From the NCBI RefSeq assembly GCF_001189535.1, contig NZ_CP012070.1, positions 2,294,001 through 2,358,000 on the forward strand: a stretch of 64,000 bases of DNA, given 5' to 3'. Position 1 is the first letter of the stretch. Every line of letters begins with the position of its first letter. This DNA comes from Arsenicicoccus sp. oral taxon 190 (GTDB lineage: Bacteria; Actinomycetota; Actinomycetes; Actinomycetales; Dermatophilaceae). The translations under genes were made by a program, and so were the position numbers. Shown here one piece after another: positions 41,962 through 49,558 of the stretch. Below the pieces are notes generated by a model. It was not told the DNA's origin, did not search any database, and worked only from the letters and a program-made list of their open reading frames with translations.

Positions 41962-44454
41962 CTAGGCCTCGACCTGTCGCCCGCTGACCTCGGAGCCGGG
42001 GTCCTGAGCCACCCAGTCGCGCACCTCGGGCATGTCCTGCAGGTGCTCGCGGATGTACGCCTCGTGCCGGTCGAGCTGCTCCTGGCACCAGGCCTTGAGC
42101 GCGGCGGACCCGCGCGGGTGCCGCTGGGAGTTGTTGAGCGCGTCCATCACCAGGTGGTAGCGCGACGCCTGGTTGCGCACCACCATGTCGAAGGGCGTGG
42201 TGGTCGTGCCCTGCTCGATGAAGCCCCGCACGTGGAACCGGTCGGCGTCGTTGCGCCCGTGCACCAGCTGGTGGATCGCGCCGGGGTAGCCGTGGAAGCT
42301 GAAGACCACGTCCTGCCAGGTCGTGAACAGCTCCTCTAAGGACATGTCGGACATGCCGTTGGGGTGGTCCTTGCGGCGCGCCAGCGTCATCAGGTTGACG
42401 ACGTTGACGACGCGCACCGACAGCTCGGGCAGCCGCTCCCGCAGGATCTGCGCCGCCGCCACCGTCTCCATGGTCACGACGTCGCCCGCGCAGGCCAGCA
42501 CGATGTCGGGCTCGTCGCGGGAGTCGAGCTCGTTGCCGGCCCAGTCCCAGATCGAGGCGCCGCGCTCGCAGTGCTCGCGCGCCTCCTCGAGGGTGAGGTA
42601 CTGCAGCTGCGGCTGCTTGTCCTGCACGATCAGGTTGACGTGCGAGCGGGACCGGAAGCAGTGGTCGGCGACGGCGAGCAGCGTGTTGGCGTCGGCGGGG
42701 AGGTAGATGCGAGCGACGTCGCCGCGCATCTGCAGGACGTTCTGGATCAGGCCGGGGCCCTGGTGGCTGAAGCCGTTGTGGTCGTTGCGCCAGGCCGTCG
42801 AGCTGAGCAGGACGTTGAGGCTGGGGATCCTGGCCCGCCACCCCAGGTGGTGCGCCTCCTCGAGCCACTTGCAGTGCTGGATGGTCTGCGAGGCGCTGAC
42901 CATCGCGAACGCCTCGTAGGTCGCGAAGAGCCCGTGCCGACCGGTCAGCGTGTAGCCCTCCAACCAGCCGTGGCAGCTGTGCTCGGACAGCACCTCCATG
43001 ACGCGCCCGTCGGAGGAGAGCTTGACGTCGTCGGGGGTGACCCGCTCCATCGTCATACGGTCCGAGACGTCGAAGACGGCTCCGATCCGGTTGCTGTTGC
43101 TCTCGTCGGGGCAGAAGAGCCGGAAGGTGCGCGGGTTGCGCTCGTAGAGCCCCTTCATCAGCTCGCCCAGCACCCGGGTCGACTCGTGGCGGACCACCGC
43201 GGGCGCCGGCACGTCGATCTCCAGGTCCTGGACGTCCGGGATGTCGAGGTCCTGGGTGAGCAGCCCGCCGTTGGCGTGCGGGGTGCCGCTCATGCTGAGC
43301 GCGCCGGGCGGGTTGTTGCGGGTGACCAGCTCGGTCGGTGCGCCCGACTCGTCGAAGAGCTCCTCGGGGCGGTAGCCGCGCAGCCACTCCTCGAGCAGCC
43401 GCAGGTGGTCCGGGTCGTCCTTGACCCCGGACAGCGGGACCTGGTGGGCCCGCCAGGTGCCCTCGATCAGCGTGCCGTCGACCTCGTGCGGGCCGGTCCA
43501 GCCCTTGGGGGTGCGCAGGATGATCATGGGCCAGCGCGGCCTGGTCTGCGGCGCCTCTCCCGCGCGCGCCCGGTCCTGGATCTCCCGGATGAGGCCGTAT
43601 GCCGTCGCCAGCGCCTCGGCGAACCGCCGGTGCATGCCGGGCAGGTCGCTGCCCTCGACCTCGATGACCTCGTAGCCGTGGCCGCGGAAGAGCTCGCGCA
43701 CCTCCTGCGGGTCCTTGCGGGCGAGGACGGTGGGGCCGGCGATCTTGGCGCCGTTGAGGTGCAGCACGGGCAGCACCGCGCCGTCGCGGGCGGGGTTGAG
43801 GAAGGAGATGCCCTTCCAGGACCCCTCGAGCGGGCCCGTCTCGGCCTCGCCGTCGCCGACCACGGCGACGGCCAGCAGGTCGGGGTTGTCCATGACTGCG
43901 CCGAAGGCGTGGATGAGGGCGTAGCCGAGCTCGCCGCCCTCGTGGATCGAGCCCGGGGTCGTCACCGAGGCGTGGGAGGGGATCCCGCCCGGCGCGGAGA
44001 ACTGCCGGAAGAACCGGGTGAGCCCCTCCACGTCCTGCGTCACCTCGGGGAAGCGCGGGGTGTACTCGCCCTCGAGGTAGGCGGCCCCGACGAGCGCCGG
44101 GCCGCCGTGCCCGGGCCCGGCGAGGTAGATCGTCTGCTGCCCGGTGTGCCGGATCAGCCGGGACGCGTGGGCGTAGACGAACGCGAGCCCGGGGGAGGTG
44201 CCCCAGTGCCCGAGCAGCCGGGGCTTGATGTGCCCGGGGGCGAGCGGCTCGCGCAGCAGCGGGTTGGCCATGAGGTAGATCTGGCCGACCGTGAGGTAGT
44301 TGTCGGCGCGCCACCAGGCGTCCAGGGTGGCGATCTCGTCGTCGGACGGGTGGGCGAGCCGCTCGCGCACCTCGTCGGTGAGCGGGGGTGCGGGGCGCAG
44401 GTGGGCGGGAGCGGTCGCGGCGGGCGTGACGGGCTGGTCGGGCGTCGTGCTCAC
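41962..44454 (-). CDS. xfp: Xylulose-5-phosphate/fructose-6-phosphate phosphoketolase
   Basis: An 830-residue thiamine diphosphate enzyme that splits xylulose 5-phosphate or fructose 6-phosphate to acetyl phosphate plus a shorter sugar phosphate. Motifs: PRLLGHWGTSPGL near residue 79, YLAGPGHGGPA near 110, VVGDGEAETGP near 199 (ThDP site), EDFxxR-like and the C-terminal HVRGFIEQGTTTTPFDMVV. Length is normal. The GTG start at 44454 follows AAGGAG. The protein is intact. No ackA or pta gene is adjacent. Confidence 0.95.
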   Translation of the reverse strand: MSTTPDQPVTPAATAPAHLRPAPPLTDEVRERLAHPSDDEIATLDAWWRADNYLTVGQIYLMANPLLREPLAPGHIKPRLLGHWGTSPGLAFVYAHASRLIRHTGQQTIYLAGPGHGGPALVGAAYLEGEYTPRFPEVTQDVEGLTRFFRQFSAPGGIPSHASVTTPGSIHEGGELGYALIHAFGAVMDNPDLLAVAVVGDGEAETGPLEGSWKGISFLNPARDGAVLPVLHLNGAKIAGPTVLARKDPQEVRELFRGHGYEVIEVEGSDLPGMHRRFAEALATAYGLIREIQDRARAGEAPQTRPRWPMIILRTPKGWTGPHEVDGTLIEGTWRAHQVPLSGVKDDPDHLRLLEEWLRGYRPEELFDESGAPTELVTRNNPPGALSMSGTPHANGGLLTQDLDIPDVQDLEIDVPAPAVVRHESTRVLGELMKGLYERNPRTFRLFCPDESNSNRIGAVFDVSDRMTMERVTPDDVKLSSDGRVMEVLSEHSCHGWLEGYTLTGRHGLFATYEAFAMVSASQTIQHCKWLEEAHHLGWRARIPSLNVLLSSTAWRNDHNGFSHQGPGLIQNVLQMRGDVARIYLPADANTLLAVADHCFRSRSHVNLIVQDKQPQLQYLTLEEAREHCERGASIWDWAGNELDSRDEPDIVLACAGDVVTMETVAAAQILRERLPELSVRVVNVVNLMTLARRKDHPNGMSDMSLEELFTTWQDVVFSFHGYPGAIHQLVHGRNDADRFHVRGFIEQGTTTTPFDMVVRNQASRYHLVMDALNNSQRHPRGSAALKAWCQEQLDRHEAYIREHLQDMPEVRDWVAQDPGSEVSGRQVEA

Positions 44455-44461
44455 GGCAGAC

Positions 44462-44489
44462 TCCTTCGGATCGGGAGGGTCCTTCGGAT
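44462..44489 (-). repeat. 10-bp direct repeat carrying a duplicated ribosome binding site
   Basis: On the + strand TCCTTCGGAT occurs at 44462-44471 and 44480-44489. On the minus strand each copy contains GAAGGA, and the one nearest the xfp GTG is in Shine-Dalgarno position. Confidence 0.6.
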
Positions 44490-44618
44490 GGGTGCTCCCT
44501 CCACCTTCCTACCCCCGTCGGCGGCGCTCAACCCGGGCAGGGGGCAGGTCACGAGATGTTCACCGGCGCCTAGCCCCCGGGCCGGCCGACGGATTGGTGC
44601 GGCGTGGGCCCGGCCTGG

Positions 44619-44914
44619 TAGCCTGGTGCACTGACCGGTGACATCCGCCTGGGTGTCACGTGCAAGAGAAGCCCCGCTTCCACCCGCCATCGCCGACCGA
44701 GCAGCAGCTCGACAGGCGTTCGGGTCCTGAGGTCGCCGCCACGGATCGTGGCGGTTCGCCGTCGGCCGTTCGTGGGCCGGCCGGCGGGCGTCGTCATACG
44801 TCCCGAGCGGGCGTGGCGCCGGATCTCTCGGTGGTGCAGGCTCCTCGCGCAGGTCGCGGGGAGCCTTTCGGTTTCTCCGGACAGGTCACCGACATGTTCG
44901 AGAAGGAGCATCAC
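44619..44914 (+). promoter_or_regulatory. infC promoter and long 5' leader
   Basis: The gap between xfp and infC is about 460 nt. It holds a TAGCCT -10 box at 44619-44624, a GTGACA/TGTCAC dyad at 44638-44659, an attenuator-like hairpin at 44839-44874 and the infC ribosome binding site AAGGAG at 44903-44908. The implied leader of some 285 nt is long for this genome and fits regulated expression of the IF3-L35-L20 operon. Confidence 0.55.
44839..44874 (+). terminator. Attenuator-like hairpin in the infC leader
   Basis: GGCTCCTCGCG pairs with CGCGGGGAGCC (one G-U pair) across a 5-nt loop, followed by TTTCGGTTT. It is the only hairpin I noted in the window with a T-rich tail and lies about 40 nt before the infC start. 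Confidence 0.6.
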
Positions 44915-45529
44915 ATCAGCGAGCCTCGTATCAATGAGCGCATCCGGGTCCCCGAGGTGCGCCTTGTGGGACCCAACGGTGAGCAGGTCGGCATCGTCCG
45001 CGTGGAGGATGCGCTGCGTCTGGCCGCCGAGGCGGACCTCGACCTGGTCGAGGTGGCCCCGATGGCCAAGCCTCCGGTCGCCAAGCTCATGGACTTCGGC
45101 AAGTTCAAGTACGAAGCGGCGCAGAAGGCGCGTGAAGCCCGCAAGAACCAGGTCAACACGGTCATCAAGGAGATCAAGCTCCGCCCGAAGATCGACCCGC
45201 ACGACTACGGCACCAAGAAGGGCCACGTCGTCCGGTTCCTCAACGGCGGCGACAAGGTCAAGGTGACCATCATGTTCCGCGGCCGCGAGCAGTCCAAGCC
45301 CGAGCTGGGCTTCCGGCTGCTGCAGCGCCTCGCGGAGGACGTCTCCGAGCTCGGTTTCGTCGAGTCCGCGCCCAAGCAGGACGGCCGCAACATGGTGATG
45401 GTCCTCGGCCCCACCAAGAAGAAGGCCGACGCCAAGGCCGAGCAGCGCAAGCGCCGCGAGAGCGCCGCCCGCGGGCCGCAGGACGAGGCGCCCGAGGCCG
45501 TCGACGGCCCCGAGTCGCCCACCGAGTAG
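44915..45529 (+). CDS. infC: Translation initiation factor IF-3
   Basis: IF3 binds the 30S subunit and checks start-codon choice. I place the start at the ATC at 44915, six nt after AAGGAG, giving ISEPRINERIRVPEVRLVG. IF3 genes classically use AUU/AUC-type start codons so that IF3 represses its own translation. The in-frame ATG at 44894 lies upstream of the ribosome binding site and is less likely. The 204-residue protein has the N-domain, a Lys-rich linker (KFKYEAAQKAREARKNQ) and the C-domain (KGHVVRFLNGGDKVKVTIMF). A charged tail of about 30 residues follows. Next in the operon are rpmI and rplT. Confidence 0.93.
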   Translation: MSEPRINERIRVPEVRLVGPNGEQVGIVRVEDALRLAAEADLDLVEVAPMAKPPVAKLMDFGKFKYEAAQKAREARKNQVNTVIKEIKLRPKIDPHDYGTKKGHVVRFLNGGDKVKVTIMFRGREQSKPELGFRLLQRLAEDVSELGFVESAPKQDGRNMVMVLGPTKKKADAKAEQRKRRESAARGPQDEAPEAVDGPESPTE

Positions 45530-45583
45530 CCCTCGCCCCCAGCTTTACCCGCCCGCACAACGAGTTAGAGGAGATCGGCCACC

Positions 45584-45778
45584 ATGCCGAAGAACAAGAC
45601 GCACTCCGGTGCCAAGAAGCGGTTCCGCCTGACCGGCTCCGGCAAGGTCATGCGCGAGCGCGCGCACCACGTGCACAAGTTCGAGGAGCGCGCCAAGCGT
45701 CAGACGCGCCGTCTGGTGCCTGACGTCGTCGTCGCCAAGGCCGACGAGAAGAAGATCAAGCGCCTCCTGGGCAAGTGA
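45584..45778 (+). CDS. rpmI: 50S ribosomal protein L35
   Basis: A 64-residue basic ribosomal protein of the large subunit. The N-terminus MPKNKTHSGAKKRFRLTGSG and the Lys/Arg-rich body are typical. The ATG follows GAGGAGAT with good spacing. It lies between infC and rplT, its conserved place. Confidence 0.97.
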   Translation: MPKNKTHSGAKKRFRLTGSGKVMRERAHHVHKFEERAKRQTRRLVPDVVVAKADEKKIKRLLGK

Positions 45779-45819
45779 GCCCGCTTTCCCTTATTAGTCT
45801 TTCCTGAAGGAGTACTCAC

Positions 45820-46200
45820 GTGGCACGCGTGAAGCGGGCAGTCAACGCCCAGAAGAAGCGCCGGGTCGTCCTCGAGCGCGCGAGCGGCTACCGCGGTCAG
45901 CGGTCCCGCCTCTACCGCAAGGCCAAGGAGCAGGTCACCCACTCCCTGGTCTACGCCTACCGCGACCGTCGCGCCCGCAAGGGTGACTTCCGACGCCTGT
46001 GGATCCAGCGCATCAACGCTGCGGCCCGCGCCAACGGCATGACCTACAACCGCTTCGTCCAGGGCCTCAAGGCCGCGGGCGTCGAGGTGGACCGCCGCAT
46101 GCTCGCCGAGCTGGCCGTCAACGACGCCGCCGCGTTCACCGCGCTGGTCGAGATCGCCAAGGCCAACGTCCCGGCGCAGTCCGCGACCGACGCCGCCTGA
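45820..46200 (+). CDS. rplT: 50S ribosomal protein L20
   Basis: A 126-residue ribosomal protein needed early in 50S assembly. Motifs: ARVKRAVNAQKKRRVVLERA, RGQRSRLYRKAKEQV, and FRRLWIQRINAAARANGMTY. The start is GTG after GAAGGAG. In several bacteria L20 represses its own operon by binding the leader; whether that happens here is unknown. A perfect hairpin at 46258-46295 ends the operon. Confidence 0.97.
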   Translation: MARVKRAVNAQKKRRVVLERASGYRGQRSRLYRKAKEQVTHSLVYAYRDRRARKGDFRRLWIQRINAAARANGMTYNRFVQGLKAAGVEVDRRMLAELAVNDAAAFTALVEIAKANVPAQSATDAA

Positions 46201-46257
46201 TCCTCTCCGGACCAGGCACAGCTCGTATGCCGAGCCCCGCTCGTCCTGAGCATCGTT

Positions 46258-46295
46258 CCCGTGGGGGCGACCAGACCGCTGGTCGCCCCCACGGG
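46258..46295 (+). terminator. Terminator of the infC-rpmI-rplT operon
   Basis: A perfect 17-bp stem (46258-46274 with 46279-46295) closes on loop ACCG, 57 nt after rplT. Its presence argues against starting the next gene at the upstream ATG at 46227. Confidence 0.8.
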
Positions 46296-46322
46296 CGTGC
46301 CGGGGACCCTGCCTCCGCCGGG

Positions 46323-47138
46323 GTGCTGAGCAACCCTCGGTCCGACCGGGTCCGCGCGGTGCACGCCCTGACCCGCCGCGCGGTGCGCGAGCGCGAGCAG
46401 GCCTTCCTCGCCGAGGGCCCGCAGGCCGTGCGCGAGGCGGTGGCCTTCCAGCCGGACGTGGTCCGGGAGGTCTACCTGACGCCCGCGGCGGCGCAGCGGC
46501 ACCCCGGGATCGTCGACGACGCCCGCGCCGCGGGCCTGCGGGTGCAGACCGTCACCGACGAGGTCCTCACCGCGATGGGGGACACCCAGGCCCCCCAGGG
46601 GATGCTCGCCGTGTGCCGCCGCCTGGACGTGACGCTCGACGCGGTGCTGGCCGGCGACCCCCGGCTGGTGTGCGTCCTCACGCACGTGCGCGACCCCGGC
46701 AACGCCGGCACGGTGCTGCGCGGCGCCGACGCCGTCGGCGCGGACGCCGTGGTCGTGAGCGAGGCCAGCGTCGACGTCTACAACCCCAAGGTCGTGCGGT
46801 CGACGGTCGGCTCGCTCTTCCACCTGCCCGTGGTCGTCGGTGTGCCCGTCGAGGAGGTGCTGGGGCGGTTGCGGGGGCACGGCATACGCCTGCTGGCGGC
46901 CGACGGGCACGGCGACCAGCTGCTGACCGCCCCGGCCGTCGAGCGCCGGCTGGCCGCGCCGCACGCCTGGGTGATGGGCAACGAGGCCTGGGGGATGCCC
47001 GAGGAGACCCGCGCGCTGTGCGACGACGTGGTCCGGGTGCCCATCCACGGGCACGCCGAGTCGCTGAACCTCGCCATGGCTGCAACGGTTTGTCTCTACG
47101 CTTCGGCACGGGCCCTGCACGACGACGCACCGCACTAG
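46323..47138 (+). CDS. SpoU/TrmH-family 23S rRNA 2'-O-methyltransferase
   Basis: A 271-residue SPOUT methyltransferase. An N-terminal substrate-binding domain (SDRVRAVHALTRRAVRE, LAEGPQAVREAV) is followed by the knotted SpoU domain with its three motifs: THVRDPGNAGTVLRGADAVG, VVRSTVGSLFHLPV-WVMGNEAWG and VPIHGHAESLNLAMAATVCLY. It methylates a ribose in 23S rRNA or tRNA. I chose the GTG at 46323 because the other in-frame ATG (46227) lies upstream of the L20 terminator hairpin and would encode an unconserved N-terminus. It commonly follows rplT in actinobacteria. Confidence 0.88.
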   Translation: MLSNPRSDRVRAVHALTRRAVREREQAFLAEGPQAVREAVAFQPDVVREVYLTPAAAQRHPGIVDDARAAGLRVQTVTDEVLTAMGDTQAPQGMLAVCRRLDVTLDAVLAGDPRLVCVLTHVRDPGNAGTVLRGADAVGADAVVVSEASVDVYNPKVVRSTVGSLFHLPVVVGVPVEEVLGRLRGHGIRLLAADGHGDQLLTAPAVERRLAAPHAWVMGNEAWGMPEETRALCDDVVRVPIHGHAESLNLAMAATVCLYASARALHDDAPH

Positions 47139-47170
47139 GCTGTTCGGGTGGCTCGGTCGGTGCGGCCGAC

Positions 47171-47176
47171 TAGGGT
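47171..47176 (+). promoter_or_regulatory. -10 box of a probable leaderless promoter
   Basis: TAGGGT ends 6 nt before the kinase ATG at 47183. Confidence 0.55.
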
Positions 47177-47182
47177 GCTCCC

Positions 47183-48298
47183 ATGACCTCGGTGACACCT
47201 GGCGTGCCGGAGCGACAGGCTGCCCGGCCCGCCTCGATGCCGGTCCGTTGCCCGTCGCAGGTCTGTGACCTGGACGTCCTCCCTGACGGGGTCGTCGTCA
47301 CGGACGCCACGGGAGTTGTCACCGCCGTCAACTCCCGCGCCCTGGCCATCCTCGGTGCCGACCGTGACGCCGTCCTGGGTGCGGACGCCCGGGTGGCCCT
47401 CCCGCTGCAGGACCTCGAGGGCCGCTCCTGGTGGACCTGCGCCGACCCCTACGGCGGCCTGGCGACCCGGACCCGCATCTCCGAGACCCTGCTGGCGCTG
47501 CCCGGCGACCGCGAGGTGTTCCTCACCGCCACGCTGGGGCGCGAGCGACCGCGGGGCCCGGTGGTCCAGGTGGTCGTCGTGCTGCGGGCCGCCGCCGCCC
47601 GGCGGCGCGCGGAGCAGAAGACCTCGGCCCTCATCTCGACGGTTGCCCACGAGCTGCGGTCCCCGCTCACCAGCGTCAAGGGCTTCACGTCGACGCTGCT
47701 GCGCCGCTGGGACCGCTTCAGCGACGACCAGAAGCGGCTCATGCTGGAGACGATCGAGTCCGACACCGACCGCATCACCCGCCTGGTGGCCGAGCTGCTC
47801 GACGTGTCACGCATCGACAGCGGCCGCCTGGAGCTGCGCCGCCAGCCGGTCGACCTGCCCCGCATCGTCGAGCGGCACGTCGAGGGCCTCGTCGCCTCGG
47901 GCCATGCGGCCGACCGGTTCGTGCTGCAGGTGCAGGAGCCGCTGCCCGAGGTGTGGGCCGACCCGGACCGCGTCGAGCAGGTGGTGGCCAACCTGATGGA
48001 GAACGCCCTGCGCCACGGCGCCGGCGTGGTCACCGTCGCGATCGCCGGGTCCCCCGGGCAGGACTTCCTGCTGGTGCGGGTGTCCGACGAGGGCGAGGGC
48101 ATCCCGGAGGAGAGCTACCCGATGGTGTTCACCCGGTTCTGGCACTCGACCCGTCGGGGTGGCACCGGGCTGGGGCTGTATGTCGTCCGCGGCCTCGTGC
48201 AGGCCCACGGGGGCACGATCTCCGTGGGACGGGCACCGTGCGGGGGCGCCGAGTTCTGCTTCACCCTGCCCGCCGGGGCGCCCGAGCACGTTGCCTGA
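47183..48298 (+). CDS. PAS-domain sensor histidine kinase (orphan)
   Basis: A 371-residue soluble kinase with no membrane span. Residues 30-130 look like a PAS domain (DVLPDGVVVTDATGVVTAVN). The dimerisation/phosphoacceptor H-box is STVAHELRSPLTSVKGF near residue 157. The ATPase domain has the N-box NLMENALRHGAG, the G1 DEGEGIPEE and G2 GTGLGLYVVRGL. No response regulator lies beside it, so its partner is elsewhere. It lies between an rRNA methyltransferase and pheST, a position also seen in related actinobacteria. Confidence 0.88.
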   Translation: MTSVTPGVPERQAARPASMPVRCPSQVCDLDVLPDGVVVTDATGVVTAVNSRALAILGADRDAVLGADARVALPLQDLEGRSWWTCADPYGGLATRTRISETLLALPGDREVFLTATLGRERPRGPVVQVVVVLRAAAARRRAEQKTSALISTVAHELRSPLTSVKGFTSTLLRRWDRFSDDQKRLMLETIESDTDRITRLVAELLDVSRIDSGRLELRRQPVDLPRIVERHVEGLVASGHAADRFVLQVQEPLPEVWADPDRVEQVVANLMENALRHGAGVVTVAIAGSPGQDFLLVRVSDEGEGIPEESYPMVFTRFWHSTRRGGTGLGLYVVRGLVQAHGGTISVGRAPCGGAEFCFTLPAGAPEHVA

Positions 48299-48400
48299 GC
48301 GCGTCGCCTGAGCGCGTCGTCTGATGGCCGGGCGCGCCGCGCACCGGCCGCGGGGCTCTCGCCTGCTGTCCGCAGAGGCGGCGCCGTCGGTGCCGCCCAC

Positions 48401-48406
48401 TAGGAT
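48401..48406 (+). promoter_or_regulatory. Probable -10 box for pheST
   Basis: TAGGAT precedes pheS by 57 nt, giving a short leader of about 50 nt. No phenylalanine-rich leader peptide or T-box structure is visible in it. Confidence 0.5.
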
Positions 48407-48463
48407 GGCGTGCGGTGACGGCCGGGCCCGCCCCCGCACCCCCGACCCACGTGAGTGAGAGCG

Positions 48464-49558
48464 ATGTCTGGACCCAACACGCAGTACGACCCGGTCGAGG
48501 TCAGCGCCCTCGACCCTGCCGCCATCGAGGCCGACGTCGCCGCGGCGCTCGCCGCCGTCGAGTCCGCCACGACGCTCGAGGAGCTCAAGGCCGCCCGGCT
48601 GGCGCACGCGGGGGACCGGTCGCCGCTGGCGCTCGCCAACCGGGAGATCGGGGCGCTGCCGCCGTCCGCCAAGGCCGACGCCGGCAAGCGCGTCGGGCAG
48701 GCCCGGGGCCGGGTCGCGGCCGCGGTCGCCGCCCGGCAGCAGGTCCTCGAGACCGAGCGCGACGACCGCATGCTCGTCGAGGAGCGGGTCGACATGACCG
48801 TAGTGGCGCCGCGCCGCCCGATCGGCGCCCGCCACCCGATCTCGACGACCATCGAGCGGATCGGGGACATCTTCACCGGCCTCGGCTGGGAGGTCGCCGA
48901 GGGCCCCGAGGTCGAGGCCGAGTGGTTCAACTTCGACGCCCTCAACTTCGGCCCGGACCACCCGGCCCGGGCCATGCAGGACACGTTCTTCCTCGAGCCG
49001 ACCGACGGCGGCCTGGTGCTGCGCACCCACACCTCGCCGGTGCAGATGCGCGCGATGCTGACCCGCGAGCTGCCGCTCTTCATCGTCTGCCCCGGCAAGG
49101 TCTTCCGCACCGACGACCTCGACGCCACCCACACCCCGGTCTTCCATCAGGTCGAGGGCCTGGCCGTCGCCGAGGGCCTGACCATGGCCCACCTCAAGGG
49201 CACCCTCGACCGGTTCGCCGCCGAGCTGTTCGGCCCGCACGTGACCACGCGGCTGCGGCCCGCCTTCTTCCCCTTCACCGAGCCGAGCGCCGAGATGGAC
49301 TTCCAGTGCCCCATCTGCCTCGGCAAGGACCCGGCCTGCCGGGTGTGCGGCGGCACCGGCTGGATCGAGTGGGGTGGCTGCGGCATGGTCAACCGCAACG
49401 TCCTGTCGGCGGCGGGCATCGACCCCGACCGCTTCACCGGGTTCGCCTTCGGGATGGGCATCGAGCGCGCCATCATGCTGCGCCACGGGGTGCCCGACAT
49501 GTTCGACATCGTCGAGGGCGACGTCCGTTTCAGCACGCAGTTCGGGATGGAGATCTGA
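48464..49558 (+). CDS. pheS: Phenylalanyl-tRNA synthetase alpha subunit
   Basis: The catalytic subunit of the (alpha-beta)2 class II synthetase that charges tRNA-Phe. The 364-residue protein has an N-terminal coiled coil (residues 1-110), then class II motif 2 (CPGKVFRTDDLDATHTPVFHQVEG) and motif 3 (GFAFGMGIERAIMLRHG). A four-cysteine segment CPICLGKDPACRVCGG, as in some actinobacterial PheS, lies between. The ATG at 48464 follows GTGAGAG; an alternative GTG is three codons upstream (48455). It shares one base with the pheT start. Confidence 0.96.
   Translation: MSGPNTQYDPVEVSALDPAAIEADVAAALAAVESATTLEELKAARLAHAGDRSPLALANREIGALPPSAKADAGKRVGQARGRVAAAVAARQQVLETERDDRMLVEERVDMTVVAPRRPIGARHPISTTIERIGDIFTGLGWEVAEGPEVEAEWFNFDALNFGPDHPARAMQDTFFLEPTDGGLVLRTHTSPVQMRAMLTRELPLFIVCPGKVFRTDDLDATHTPVFHQVEGLAVAEGLTMAHLKGTLDRFAAELFGPHVTTRLRPAFFPFTEPSAEMDFQCPICLGKDPACRVCGGTGWIEWGGCGMVNRNVLSAAGIDPDRFTGFAFGMGIERAIMLRHGVPDMFDIVEGDVRFSTQFGMEI

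Noticed and set aside
41465..44314. 949-codon open frame on the minus strand overlapping phosphoketolase
   Set aside because: It is a shifted frame of the xfp gene on the same strand, Arg/Pro/Ala-rich and without motifs; xfp itself accounts for the DNA.
48415..49557. GTG at 48415 opening a long frame through pheS into pheT, possibly a leader peptide
   Set aside because: The frame is out of phase with pheS and encodes Arg/Pro-rich filler until pheT. It has no phenylalanine codons that would suggest an attenuation peptide.
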